NCBI GenBank assembly: GCA_002839855.1
Contig: PGYV01000004.1
Span: forward strand, 265,988 to 329,987
Source: Candidatus Goldiibacteriota bacterium HGW-Goldbacteria-1
GTDB lineage: Bacteria > Oederibacteriota > PGYV01
Length of the DNA: 64,000 bases
Direction: 5' to 3'
Shown: one piece after another, positions 46,016-55,400 of the stretch
How the letters are laid out: the number at the start of each line of letters is the position of its first letter
Numbering within the stretch: position 1 is the first letter of the stretch
Notes under the pieces: model-generated
Databases searched by the model: none
What the model was told of the DNA's origin: nothing
Seen by the model: only the letters and a program-made list of their open reading frames with translations
Position numbers and translations under genes: made by a program

Positions 46016-46043
46016 ATTATACAACTTTACGTTTCATTTGCAA
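46016..46043 (-). promoter_or_regulatory. Sigma-70 promoter before the C-rich hairpin and TPP riboswitch
   Basis: TTGCAA and TATAAT are 16 bases apart. No better promoter is seen between here and the aptamer, so it may drive the thiamine operon too. Confidence 0.6.
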
Positions 46044-46051
46044 TATCGAAT

Positions 46052-47347
46052 TTAATCTTTCACCGAATCCGGATTTGGCGCCTGTTCTTCCTGTTCTGTA
46101 TCTTCCGTATATTTATCCCTTATAGCGGCTATGACATCATACACCTTTAAAAAAGCGTCCACTACTTCCGGGTCAAAATGTTTTTCTGAATTGTCTTTTA
46201 TATATTCAATTACCCTTGTTTCATCCCAGGGTTCCTTATAAATTCTTTTTGATACCAGCGCGTCATATACATCCGCCACCGCCACTATTCTTCCTGTTAC
46301 GGGAATTTCAAGGTCTGTCTTGCCGCTTTCGGAATCCAGTTTTTTTAAGGTCATCACATCTTTAACCCTTCCCGGGTATCCTGTGCCGTCCCATTTTTCA
46401 TGGTGCGCAAGGGCTATTTCCGCTGCCATGGCGTCAATTTCCGAATCCTTGGATTCAAATAACCGGTACCCGAAAATAGTATGCATTTTCATCGTACCAA
46501 ATTCTTCAGGGGTTAACTTCGCGGGTTTTTTCAATATACTGTCCGGTATGGCAATCTTTCCGGCATCATGCAGCATGGAAGCTATTCTTAATTTATCCTT
46601 AAAACGCCTTATAAGTTCCGGAGGAAAGCCCCTGTCCTTTGCCCACTGGTGGTAAATTTCAACAGAATACGCGCCCATTCTGTTTACATGTCCGCCGGTT
46701 TCCTTGGGGTCGCGGAATTCAACCATACGCAGCATCCTTAAAACCATCTGCCTTGTGCTTATCGCTTTTTCAATGGCAATCGCCGCGTCATTGGCAAAAT
46801 AAGAGATATAAAGCTGATCCTCTTCGGAAAAAGGCACCACTTTACCCATGTCATTTTTCGCGTTAATTATCTGCATGACGCCTATAACCCTGCTTCTTGC
46901 GGTTTTAAGCGGCATGTTAAGCACCGACTGTGTTTTGTATCCTGAAGAAATATCAAAATCTTTGTTAAAGGAGTATTTTTCTTTTGAACTTATTTTGTAC
47001 GCGTCATCCACCACAAGCATTTCCCCGTTAAAAGCGGCAAAACCCGCCATGGAAGTTTCATTGATTGGGATTTCATGATTAAGGTATTTATACCTGTTAG
47101 AAATGCTTTTCCCGAAAAGGACTTCATTCTGGGTATAACTGATACGCAGAATATTGCCGTCAACAAGAAAAATAGTGCCTGCTTCGGCATTTGTGAATTT
47201 TCTGACTTCAAAAAGAATTTTATCAAGAAGGATGTCAATATCGCTTATATTGTGGATATCTTCTGTTATTTTAAGGATTTTTTGAAGTATATCCTTGTCC
47301 GCTTTCTCGCTTACCCCTCGTGAAGTTTTTTTCTTTTTCGCCGGCAT
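46052..47347 (-). CDS. GAF-HD-GYP protein, probable cyclic-di-GMP phosphodiesterase
   Basis: The 431-residue protein has a basic N terminus, a GAF sensor domain at about residues 25-200 and an HD-GYP domain at about 210-400. The latter has H260-D261 (M-L-H-D-A-G-K-I-A-I-P-D), H-H-E-K-W-D-G and the G323-Y324-P325 signature. HD-GYP enzymes hydrolyse cyclic di-GMP in the cytoplasm; the GAF ligand is unknown. There is no receiver domain or membrane helix, so the signal is probably cytoplasmic. The C terminus is an acidic tail. It has its own promoter and stands alone. Confidence 0.9.
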   Translation of the reverse strand: MPAKKKKTSRGVSEKADKDILQKILKITEDIHNISDIDILLDKILFEVRKFTNAEAGTIFLVDGNILRISYTQNEVLFGKSISNRYKYLNHEIPINETSMAGFAAFNGEMLVVDDAYKISSKEKYSFNKDFDISSGYKTQSVLNMPLKTARSRVIGVMQIINAKNDMGKVVPFSEEDQLYISYFANDAAIAIEKAISTRQMVLRMLRMVEFRDPKETGGHVNRMGAYSVEIYHQWAKDRGFPPELIRRFKDKLRIASMLHDAGKIAIPDSILKKPAKLTPEEFGTMKMHTIFGYRLFESKDSEIDAMAAEIALAHHEKWDGTGYPGRVKDVMTLKKLDSESGKTDLEIPVTGRIVAVADVYDALVSKRIYKEPWDETRVIEYIKDNSEKHFDPEVVDAFLKVYDVIAAIRDKYTEDTEQEEQAPNPDSVKD

Positions 47348-47383
47348 TTAACTCACCTTTTATGATAGTTTTATCTGCCACTA

Positions 47384-47411
47384 ATTATAGCACATAAAAA
47401 AATGCCTTCAA
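47384..47411 (-). promoter_or_regulatory. Promoter of the GAF-HD-GYP gene
   Basis: TTGAAG and TATAAT are 16 bases apart, with TGC directly before TATAAT (extended -10). Confidence 0.65.
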
Positions 47412-47435
47412 CACTTCTCTTCTATTTCATTACCT

Positions 47436-48485
47436 CTAACCGCGCATAGCGCCAATAAACCCGCTTGCAATAACCGTATTTCCCGCATAAATAACAGCAA
47501 GCTGCCCGGGTGTCACCGCAAACTGCGGTTTTATAAAAGTAATAACGGCTGTTTTGCCGGTAATTTTTACCCTTGCAGATGCCGCCTTGTGCAGGTATCT
47601 TATCTTAACTTTCGCGGCAAAATCTTTTATACCGTCATCATAAAGCAGGTTAAGCGAATCTATTTCAAACGCGGAGGAAAAAGCCTCTTCTTTATTGCCT
47701 ATAAATACCTTTTTTTCTTTCGCGTCAATCTTTGTCACATATACAGGGTGCCCGGCGCTGTAATTAAGCCCCTTTCGCTGCCCTATTGTGTAATTAAAAT
47801 AAGGTGTGTCCAGTGTTTTTAATCTTTTATTATCCCCGTCAAAAAGCCCGCCCGCCTCCCCGGTGTATCCCCGCTGCCTTTTTATGAAGTCAAAAGGCGT
47901 TTCGTTTCCATGCAGAAAACACACTTCCTGGCTTTCCGGCTTTTCCCTTAAAAGCCCCTGATGCTTTGTTATCTCTTTTATCTCTTTTTTTTCCATGTTC
48001 CCAAGCGGAAATATAATGTCTTTAAGTTCCTCTTTTTTCAGGCGCGCCAGAAAGTATTCCTGTGTTTTACTTTTGTCTTTTCCGGCTTTAAGCACAAGCT
48101 GCCCCGCCTTTTTGCCGATTCTGGCGTAATGCCCGGTTGCCGCTTTATCATATGATAATTCTTTCATTTTTTTTAAAAGCGCCGCGAATTTTATCTCTTC
48201 ATTGCATAAAACGCACGGGTTGGGAGTTTCTCCGGAAAGATAGGAATTAATAAACGGTTCCACCACTTTTTCCCTGAACTCTTTTTTCAGGTTAAGCGTG
48301 TAATGCCGTATCCCCAGTTTCGCGCACGCAGCTTTGGCGTCCATGATATCATCAAGGTTACAACAGCGGGAAGCTTCATCCCATAAGGAAAGGGTTATTC
48401 CGGTAAGTTCATGCCCTTTTTGTTTTAAAAGCCAGGCGGCGGCCGTGGAATCCGCGCCGCCGCTCATTCCTATTATAATCTTCAC
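47436..48485 (-). CDS. mnmA: tRNA 2-thiouridylase
   Basis: The 349-residue enzyme has the PP-loop G-M-S-G-G-A-D-S-T at the N terminus and the two catalytic cysteines C91 (N-P-C-V-L-C-N) and C189 (S-Q-E-V-C-F-L). It thiolates U34 of Lys, Glu and Gln tRNAs, taking sulfur that starts at the cysteine desulfurase. It starts 3 bases after the iscU-like gene, at the end of the iscR operon. This links Fe-S/sulfur supply directly to tRNA modification. The length is normal for the family. Confidence 0.93.
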   Translation of the reverse strand: MKIIIGMSGGADSTAAAWLLKQKGHELTGITLSLWDEASRCCNLDDIMDAKAACAKLGIRHYTLNLKKEFREKVVEPFINSYLSGETPNPCVLCNEEIKFAALLKKMKELSYDKAATGHYARIGKKAGQLVLKAGKDKSKTQEYFLARLKKEELKDIIFPLGNMEKKEIKEITKHQGLLREKPESQEVCFLHGNETPFDFIKRQRGYTGEAGGLFDGDNKRLKTLDTPYFNYTIGQRKGLNYSAGHPVYVTKIDAKEKKVFIGNKEEAFSSAFEIDSLNLLYDDGIKDFAAKVKIRYLHKAASARVKITGKTAVITFIKPQFAVTPGQLAVIYAGNTVIASGFIGAMRG

Positions 48486-48488
48486 TTT

Positions 48489-48926
48489 TTACTCTTCTTC
48501 GCCTTCGTGGCCGTGGTCATGGCCGTCATCTTCTTTTTCCGCAAGGGGCGGCAGCCCCTGCTTTCTTCTGTTGTAATCTTCTATCGCCCTTCTTATGCCG
48601 TCTTCCGCAAGTACAGAGCAATGCAGTTTTTCAGGCGGAAGCCCGTCTAACAGCTCCACTATGCTTTTATTTGTAACTTCAAGCGCCTTTTCAACCGTCA
48701 TTCCTTTTACAAGGTCTGTGGCCATTGAAGACGTGGCAATAGCGGCCACGCAGCCGAAAGTTTCAAACTTGCAGTCTGTGATTATGCCGTCATCCACCTT
48801 TATATATATCCACATCACGTCGCCGCATCTGGCGTTGCCCACTTTGCCAATACCGTCCGCATTGTCAATTCTTCCCATGTTCTTTAAATTTTTAAACCGT
48901 TCCATTACTTTTTCGGAGTATTTCAT
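48489..48926 (-). CDS. iscU: IscU/NifU-type Fe-S scaffold protein
   Basis: The 145-residue protein has the three cluster ligands C34 (A-R-C-G-D), C59 (F-G-C-V-A-A) and C103 (L-H-C-S-V-L-A), plus the conserved Asp36 and the L-P-P-E-K loop recognised by chaperones. It builds clusters with the desulfurase encoded upstream. An unusual acidic His-rich tail (H-D-H-G-H-E-G-E-E-E) follows the fold and may bind metal. It lies 18 bases after nadA and 3 bases before mnmA. Confidence 0.92.
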   Translation of the reverse strand: MKYSEKVMERFKNLKNMGRIDNADGIGKVGNARCGDVMWIYIKVDDGIITDCKFETFGCVAAIATSSMATDLVKGMTVEKALEVTNKSIVELLDGLPPEKLHCSVLAEDGIRRAIEDYNRRKQGLPPLAEKEDDGHDHGHEGEEE

Positions 48927-48944
48927 ATCGCACCTCTTTTTTAT

Positions 48945-49853
48945 TTACAGTTCTACCATTTTTTCTATCGGCCTTCTTGCGTTTATTATGGTTTCTTCAT
49001 CAAGTATAATTTCCGTTTTTTCTTCTTCCAGGCAGGCAAGCAGGTCTGACAGCCTGGTCTTTTTCATATTCACGCATACTTTAGCGCTGCCAAGGGAGAA
49101 AAATTCAGCGTCAGGCCTTTCTTTTTTAAGCCTGTGTATATGCCCTTCTTCCGTGCCTATTATAAACTGTTTGTCCGGGCTTTCCCTTACATACTTTATC
49201 ATGCCGGATGTTGACCCCACTACATCCGCAGAATCCACCACTTCAGGTTCACATTCCGGATGTACTAAAATCTTTACTCCCGGATGAGCCTCACGCGACT
49301 TTATTACATCTTCCTTATTAAACTGGCGGTGTACAATACATCCGCCCTGATGAATAATAAGTTCTTTTTCAGGAACACTTTTCTTTACCCAATAGCCAAG
49401 GTTTTTATCAGGAAGAAAGACCACCTGTTTCTGGGGAAGTTTTTTAACCACGTCTATGGCATTTGCCGATGTGACACATACATCCAGAAGTACTTTTACT
49501 TCGGCGTTTGTGTTGACATAACCTGCAAAAGCCGCGTTTGGATATTTTTTACGGTATTCTTTTACCTCTTCCACTGTAATTGTATCAGCCAGAGGGCATC
49601 CCGCGTCAATTCTGGGGATTAATACTTTCTTTTTAGGAGAAAGAATTTTTGCGGTCTCTGCCATAAATTTTACGCCGCAGAATACTATTAACTGTTCCGG
49701 CGCCGCCGCTGTTTTGCGCGCCAGTTCCAGAGAGTCGCCGGTAAAATCCGCGATATCCTGAATGTCCGGTATCTGATAGTTGTGCGCGACTATAAGCGCG
49801 CCTTTTTTTACCTTTAGTTCCTTGATCTTTGCAATCATTTCATTTTTTTCCAT
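48945..49853 (-). CDS. nadA: Quinolinate synthase
   Basis: The 302-residue protein is the short NadA type. Cluster ligands are the Cys in F-C-G-V-K-F-M-A-E-T (about residue 81), in G-G-C-I-V-H (about 168) and in K-V-C-V-N-M-K (about 254), the usual three. It condenses iminoaspartate and dihydroxyacetone phosphate to quinolinate for NAD synthesis and needs a [4Fe-4S] cluster. It is inserted between iscS and iscU in the iscR operon, so cluster assembly and this cluster enzyme are made together. Confidence 0.94.
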   Translation of the reverse strand: MEKNEMIAKIKELKVKKGALIVAHNYQIPDIQDIADFTGDSLELARKTAAAPEQLIVFCGVKFMAETAKILSPKKKVLIPRIDAGCPLADTITVEEVKEYRKKYPNAAFAGYVNTNAEVKVLLDVCVTSANAIDVVKKLPQKQVVFLPDKNLGYWVKKSVPEKELIIHQGGCIVHRQFNKEDVIKSREAHPGVKILVHPECEPEVVDSADVVGSTSGMIKYVRESPDKQFIIGTEEGHIHRLKKERPDAEFFSLGSAKVCVNMKKTRLSDLLACLEEEKTEIILDEETIINARRPIEKMVEL

Positions 49854-49886
49854 TTTTAATTCTCCCTTTCCATCTGTATATTTGTT

Positions 49887-51068
49887 TTAATTTTTATCCC
49901 TGTTTTTCCAAAATGGCGACATGCTTCTTAATTTTTCAACCGCCGGCGGAAGCGTTTTTAACACCGCATCTATGTCTTCCTGCGTGGTATATTTGCTTAA
50001 ACTGAAACGTATGCTGCCGTGCGCTGTGCCGTGGTCAAGCCCCATTGCCAGAAGCACGTGCGACGGGTCAAGCGAACCTGAAGTACAGGCAGAGCCGGAT
50101 GACGCGCATATGCCTTCAAAGTCCATCTGTATAAGCATCCCTTCGCCTTCAATAAATTTCACGCTGACATTAAGGGTGTTTTCAGCCCTGTTTTCTGGAT
50201 GGCCGTTTAATATTACTTCTGGAATTTTTTCAAATATGCCCGCATGCAGTTTATCGCGCAGCTGCTTTATCTTTTCATGCGCTTCGGGATGCTTAAAACT
50301 TTCCATGGCAAGGCTGCACGCTTTGGCAAGGCCTACAATACCGGCTATATTTTCAGTGCCGGGCCTCTTTCTGTTTTCGTGGTGGCCGCCCTGCATTATG
50401 GGGGAAACCTTTACGCCTTTTCTTATGTACAGCGCGCCGATGCCTTTAGGGCCGTAGAATTTATGGGCGGAGATAGAGACTAAATCGGCGTTCATTAATT
50501 TTACATCTAACGGGTATTTGCCCGCCGCCTGAACCGCGTCGGTGTGAAATATAATCTTATGCTCCCTTGCAATTGCGCCTATTTCAGCAATGGGTTCAAC
50601 TGTGCCAATTTCGTTATTTACCGCCATAATTGAGATAAGTATAGTATCCTGCCTTATGGCTTTTTTTACATCTTCCGGATTTACAACCCCGTATTTGTCC
50701 ACGGGAAGATATGTGACTTCATAACCCTCTTTTTCAAGCGCCTTGCAGACATTTAATACAGCGTGGTGTTCAATGGCGCTTGTTATTATATGTCTGCCTT
50801 TTGCGGAATTAGCCAGCGCCGCGCCGCGAACGGCTATATTATCAGATTCTGTCCCGCCGGAAGTAAAGATTATTTCCCTGCTGTCGGCAGCGTTAAAAAA
50901 TTCAGCGACAATTGCGCGTGATTCTTCCACGGCTTTTCTTGCGTCCTGCCCGAAAGAATAAACGCCCGACGCGTTGGCGTAATTATCAGTCATGTAAGGC
51001 ATCATTGCCTTTAAAACTTCATCATCCATTCTTGTGGTCGCGTTATTGTCCAGATAATGTATTTTCAT
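49887..51068 (-). CDS. iscS: Cysteine desulfurase
   Basis: The 393-residue PLP enzyme has K203 in S-A-H-K-F-Y-G-P-K-G, the H-T-D-A-V-Q-A cofactor block before it, and the catalytic C328 in S-S-G-S-A-C-T-S-G. It frees sulfur from cysteine for Fe-S clusters and tRNA thiolation. The loop around the Cys is of the IscS/NifS (class I) type. It follows iscR by 17 bases and leads nadA, iscU and mnmA. Confidence 0.94.
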   Translation of the reverse strand: MKIHYLDNNATTRMDDEVLKAMMPYMTDNYANASGVYSFGQDARKAVEESRAIVAEFFNAADSREIIFTSGGTESDNIAVRGAALANSAKGRHIITSAIEHHAVLNVCKALEKEGYEVTYLPVDKYGVVNPEDVKKAIRQDTILISIMAVNNEIGTVEPIAEIGAIAREHKIIFHTDAVQAAGKYPLDVKLMNADLVSISAHKFYGPKGIGALYIRKGVKVSPIMQGGHHENRKRPGTENIAGIVGLAKACSLAMESFKHPEAHEKIKQLRDKLHAGIFEKIPEVILNGHPENRAENTLNVSVKFIEGEGMLIQMDFEGICASSGSACTSGSLDPSHVLLAMGLDHGTAHGSIRFSLSKYTTQEDIDAVLKTLPPAVEKLRSMSPFWKNRDKN

Positions 51069-51085
51069 ATCAGTATCTCCTTATT

Positions 51086-51511
51086 TCACTGCTGAGGCGT
51101 GTGGTTTTCCGCAACTTCAGACAGTTTAGTTTGTTTTAAATAACCGCTTATCACTTTATCCAGCCCCACCCATACCTTTCTTATGCCGCATTTTGGGGCG
51201 TTGTTACACAGTTTTATGTTCATTACGCACTTTGAAGGCGACACGCCTTTTTCAACCGCTTCCAGTACATCATAAACCGAAATATCTTTAGGCGCCCTTG
51301 CAAGCATAAATCCGCCTTTTTCGCCCTTTACACTTGTAATAATGGAAGCTTTACGCAGTGTGACAAATATATTTTCAAGGTACCTGTTGGATATACTTTC
51401 CCTTTCTGATATATGTTTTATGGAGACAGGCTTGTTGCTGTTCTTTAAATAGGACTCTGCCAGATGAGTCAAAGCCCTTAAAGCATACCTGCCCTTTGTT
51501 GATACATTCAT
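51086..51511 (-). CDS. iscR: Rrf2-family regulator, IscR-like
   Basis: The 141-residue protein has the Rrf2 winged helix with V-S-T-K-G-R-Y-A-L-R-A at the N terminus, S-N-R-Y-L-E-N-I in the recognition region and the wing G-E-K-G-G-F-M-L-A. Cysteines in the central loop (C, then C-N-N-A-P-K-C, about residues 95-108) match the [2Fe-2S] ligands of IscR. It heads the iscS-nadA-iscU-mnmA operon and has a dyad operator at its own promoter, so autoregulation by cluster state is likely. Confidence 0.9.
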   Translation of the reverse strand: MNVSTKGRYALRALTHLAESYLKNSNKPVSIKHISERESISNRYLENIFVTLRKASIITSVKGEKGGFMLARAPKDISVYDVLEAVEKGVSPSKCVMNIKLCNNAPKCGIRKVWVGLDKVISGYLKQTKLSEVAENHTPQQ

Positions 51512-51525
51512 TCCTGCCTCCTAGT

Positions 51526-51574
51526 TTATCACCGTTCTTGTGATAATTATATATTCCTTTGACGTCAATGTCAA
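51526..51574 (-). promoter_or_regulatory. iscR promoter and operator
   Basis: TTGACA and TATAAT are 17 bases apart (both perfect). The dyad TTATCAC-N7-GTGATAA at 51526-51546 abuts the -10 box. A weaker copy (TATCAC-N7-GTGTGG) lies upstream at 51606-51624. Confidence 0.85.
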
Positions 51575-51654
51575 GGTTAATTTAATCCCGGTATGAATTT
51601 TATATTATCACCGAAATGGTGTGGAATCAAGGGTAAAGAACGGAGGGAAAAACT

Positions 51655-51750
51655 TAAGCTATAAGCAGTTAAGCAATTAAGCATAAACGAAAACCTAAAA
51701 ACAATTTTTCGCTATAGCTTAATTGCCTATAGCTTAAATCGCTATGTTTA
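51655..51750. repeat. Imperfect inverted repeat of AAGC octamers
   Basis: The left arm has AAGC at 51656, 51663, 51671 and 51679; the right arm, TTTTTCGCTATAGCTTA and onward, is its reverse complement with one octamer missing. The gap 51512-51824 holds no gene. A REP half-copy (CTGCCGCGCCC) lies at its end. Confidence 0.6.
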
Positions 51751-51824
51751 TAACTGTTTATAGCTTAATTTAACGTCAACTGCCGCGCCCTGCAATTATA
51801 AATTACATAAAGACAAAATAACTA

Positions 51825-51853
51825 TTTACATTTCACCTGCACACCTATAGAAT
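51825..51853 (+). promoter_or_regulatory. Sigma-70-like promoter of the small lipoprotein gene
   Basis: TTTACA and TAGAAT are 17 bases apart, 24 bases upstream of the start codon. Confidence 0.6.
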
Positions 51854-51876
51854 CATAAAAAACAGGAGGTAATACA

Positions 51877-52164
51877 ATGAAAAAAATAATGGTTTTACTG
51901 ATAATTTTAGGTTTTATGGCGGCAGGCTGCGCTTCATCCGCTTCGGTAAAAAAGGATGACGCGCCGGCTGGAAAACAATCCGTAATAACTTCGGATAAGC
52001 CGGTTGATGTTTGGCTTTCCCCGGCTTTGACAGGCGCCGTGCCGTTTAGAACCTTAAACCCGGGCGATGAAGTAAAGGTATTAAGCACATCAAATGTTTC
52101 CGCACTTATTGAAATGAAAGACGGCTCACGGGGATTTGTGGATGTTTTGAAGATTTCTAAATAA
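51877..52164 (+). CDS. Small lipoprotein with SH3-like domain
   Basis: The ATG has an AGGAGG site 6 bases upstream. The 95-residue product starts with a lipoprotein signal (Met-Lys-Lys-Ile, hydrophobic core, lipobox Ala-Ala-Gly-Cys at residue 18), a short Lys/Asp-rich spacer, and then about 55 residues with strands like a bacterial SH3 fold (D-V-W-L-S-P, then L-N-P-G-D-E-V-K-V-L, then G-S-R-G-F-V-D-V). Such small lipoproteins often bind cell-wall peptides. It is a single-gene plus-strand unit between repeat arrays. Confidence 0.75.
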   Translation: MKKIMVLLIILGFMAAGCASSASVKKDDAPAGKQSVITSDKPVDVWLSPALTGAVPFRTLNPGDEVKVLSTSNVSALIEMKDGSRGFVDVLKISK

Positions 52165-52165
52165 T

Positions 52166-52262
52166 CAGATGCTTGGACGCTTAGAGGCTTATATGCTTGG
52201 AAAAGCATGACGCTTTGAAAACATGACGCTTGGATGGTTGGAAGCTTGGATGCTTGGTTGAA
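52166..52262. repeat. Octamer array, reversed orientation
   Basis: Units such as TGGACGCT, TAGAGGCT, TATATGCT, TGGAAGCT and TGGATGCT keep an 8-base period with one slip. They are the reverse complement of the AAGCATCC type at 42.6 kb, and begin just after the lipoprotein stop codon. Confidence 0.6.
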
Positions 52263-52363
52263 ACCGGCATACAAGCGAAAATTGCAAGGACAGTTTAACA
52301 TTACATCTAAACAATTACTGATATATTTATATATAACTACTTTCTTTTAAAGAATGTCTTTAA

Positions 52364-52391
52364 CTGCCGCGGGCTAAAGACCCGCGTCTAC
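52364..52391 (-). repeat. REP-like hairpin with GTAG foot
   Basis: On the minus strand GTAG precedes ACGCGGGT...GCCCGCGG. It matches the copies at 42436 and 45715. Confidence 0.7.
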
Positions 52392-52396
52392 CAATG

Positions 52397-52476
52397 CCTC
52401 CAAGCCTCCAAGCCTCTAAGCCTCCAAGCCTCTAAGCCTCCAAGCCTCTAAGCCTCTAAGCCTCCAAGCATCTAAA
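52397..52476. repeat. CCTCYAAG octamer array
   Basis: Nine exact units (CCTCCAAG or CCTCTAAG) are followed by CATCTAAA, ending 9 bases before the stop codon of the next gene. Confidence 0.85.
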
Positions 52477-52484
52477 ATTCTGCC

Positions 52485-55400
52485 TTATCTCACCACCGCT
52501 ACTTTTTCAGTTGCTTTGTAATGGGATGTTTCTACGGTTATTAAATATGTGCCGCTGTTTATTATATTGCCGTTGTCATTTTTGCCTTCCCAATAAAGTT
52601 CTTTTGTCCCCACCTGTGTTATGACCCCGTCAAAGAGCGTCGCCACAAGCACGCCGGTTCTTGTGTAAACTTTAACCTTCACATTGTCACCGGAATACAC
52701 ATTAAACATTATTGTGACTCTTTCGCCTTTATCCGGCTCTATCACGTTATTGAATATCTTTATGTCTTTTTCAGATATGACTTCCTTGTCAAATTTTCCG
52801 CTGCTTGTGCCCCATACACCGCAGATATCCTGCCCTTTTACCACAATCCTGTCTATGTCGCCAAACCCTGTCTGCTTGGGATAAAGCACACGATAGACCA
52901 TATCCTGTCCCGGGACAAGTGTGCTTACAAAAGAAAGCACGTCTTTATTTTCTGTTCCGCCGTGCGGGTAAACATCAATTGACGGAGGGTTCATTAACGG
53001 TACGTTTGAAGTAATCTGGAAATAAATGTTGTCAGTATGTTCGGGATTAAAAATCATCTTTACCGTAAATGACGGCGGCGTCACCCCGTCGCACGGAAGC
53101 GGCGTTGATGTTAACGTTGGCTGTGCGGTAATAGTCATTGTGGGGGTAAATGTCGGGGTTATTGTTACAGTAATTGTAGAAGTCTGTGTGACTGTGCAGG
53201 TGAAAGTACGCGTTGAAGAAGCGGTTGCTGTTATGGTTGTTGTCGCGGTTTTTGTAACAGTTGTGGTTGGGGTTACTGTTGCAGTAGGTGTAACCGTGAA
53301 CGTTGGCGATAATACAGCAGTAAGTGTAATAGTGGATGTGGGTGTATGCGGCGGGCACATATCTTCTATGTTCCAGATAACCTGGTCATAACCCGTGGTA
53401 AGCGATGCTGTGTGACCGGTTACCAGTAACCTGCAGATAGTCAGGCGCAATATAGAATAACATTCATCATCATAGCCGGAGTCATATACCCATTCCCCTG
53501 CTGTTCCAAAAGTGGTATCTAGCGTGCCGTCCATATTAAAGCGCTTTACAACGCAGTCCGTATCACTTCCGTTATGCCTTACATAAAGAATCACAAGTTT
53601 TCCGTCTATTTCTATTACGCTTCTTATTTCTTCCCCCGGGCCGGCTGTTAATATGCCGTCCGAATCAAAACCTGTGTCAAAAGTGCCGTCTGCATTTAAT
53701 ACTATTGTGATTGAAGTACGGCACGTTAAAGTGCAGCCGCTTCCGTCATCCACATAGCCGGTTATTACTATTTTTCCGGCGACAGTTATTATCATGGACT
53801 TTGGCACGCAGTTTTTATGGTTTAACACAGTATTGATATATGAAGTGCAGCCGCCTGTGCCAAAAGCGGAATCCAGGCTTCCGTCATTTAAAAACTTCCA
53901 CGTACACATTGCCCTGCACGTGCCTGTGCAGCCCGGGTCATTGGAATCGCTCCACCCTGATACAAGTATTTCTGTGCCAATGCACTTTATTGTAAGCGCG
54001 CAGTCATTTCCGTTGCCGCCCGCCTGATTGTGGATTTTTCTGCATCCCAACGGCCCGAATGTGGTATCAGGTGTGGAATTGGGATTTATCCTTGTTACGC
54101 ACGCGTCATAGTCGGTGCCGTTCCAGGACTTGCCCACGCATACATATCTGCCGTTTGAATCTATGTCAAAGTCATAAAAATAATCATTCCCGCTGCCATA
54201 AGTCCTGAAGCACTGGCCCGCGTTAAAACTTGTGTCAGGGGTGCCGTTTGACAGGAACCTGTAAATAATTCCATACGAGCAGGTTCCGCCGCAGGGGTCA
54301 ACAGTACCAGCCACAATTATATTTCCGCTGCTGTCGCACTTTACCGTTATGGAATCACCCCATACATATTTTGTGGAAGGGCCCGGGCAGACCATTCTGC
54401 CGTTATTTCCAAACGACGTGTCTATTGAACCGTCCGGCAGATACCTGTAAAGGACCGTAACGTAGCAGGTACAGTTATCGTCCCATTCCAGCGCAACAAC
54501 TATCAGGTTGCCATTATTATCAGTACACGAACCTCTTCCTCCGTTATCACCCGGAAGCGGATTAATTATAATATCGTCGCCGGGGAAACTGTCAGCAGGC
54601 ACAGTGGCAACCGGTGTAAGCGTGGGTGTGATGCTAAGGTCTACCGATGCTGTTATTGTCACCGTGGGTGACGGAGTTCTTGTTGTAGTCGGCGTTGAAG
54701 TTGCTGATACCGTTGGTGTTCTGGTTCTAGTATTTGTAAGTGAAAGTGTCAAATTATACGTAATAGTAGGTGTGAATGTCGGCGTAACTGTCTTCGTCCA
54801 CTCCGCAGACGGCGTGATTGTTATTGTGGGGGTAAATGTTGTCGTTGTAGATAGGCACGGCACATTAAGCACCACGCTGTTTGAATATTCTGTTCCGCTG
54901 CCGGTAACTGCAAGGCCCGCCTGATTTGTGACATTTCCGCAGGAAGTTGCCATACCCATCCATGTGAAAGTGGCGGGATTATTTGATAATTCTACAGCCC
55001 ACTGCATAAGCTGGCCTGTTACTATAACAGGTGTCGCTGCCGAAGTTAAATATGAAATACCCGCAGGCAGCGTGTCAAATAAACCTGCTGTAATAGAACC
55101 TGTAGCCGGCCCAAATACCATAAAGTTATCGTATGTATCATTTACAAAGTACTGATCCCCGCCCTGCTGCACCACGCCCGGCGTCCATGTATCACCGTTA
55201 TTACATTCAAAGCCCGACGGTGAAGGGTCTGTCCATGATATCATCCAGCCCGCGGGTTCCGGGTCCCCCCTTAGCCAAACTTTTGCGTTAAAGGTATAGG
55301 GGCTGCCCTGCGGCACCTGAATTCTTACGCTGTACCACTGCCTGTTGTCAACAGGCTGAACATTTACAGACAACGGCCAGGAACAGGTTAAACCATCGCA

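Noticed and set aside
52397-52476. Possible CRISPR array
   Set aside because: The period is 8 bases with no spacers and no cas genes; it is a simple octamer array.
54508-54924. Plus-strand frame rich in Val over the 1,448-residue protein gene
   Set aside because: Antisense to a Thr-rich linker; the same artefact as in the giant gene.
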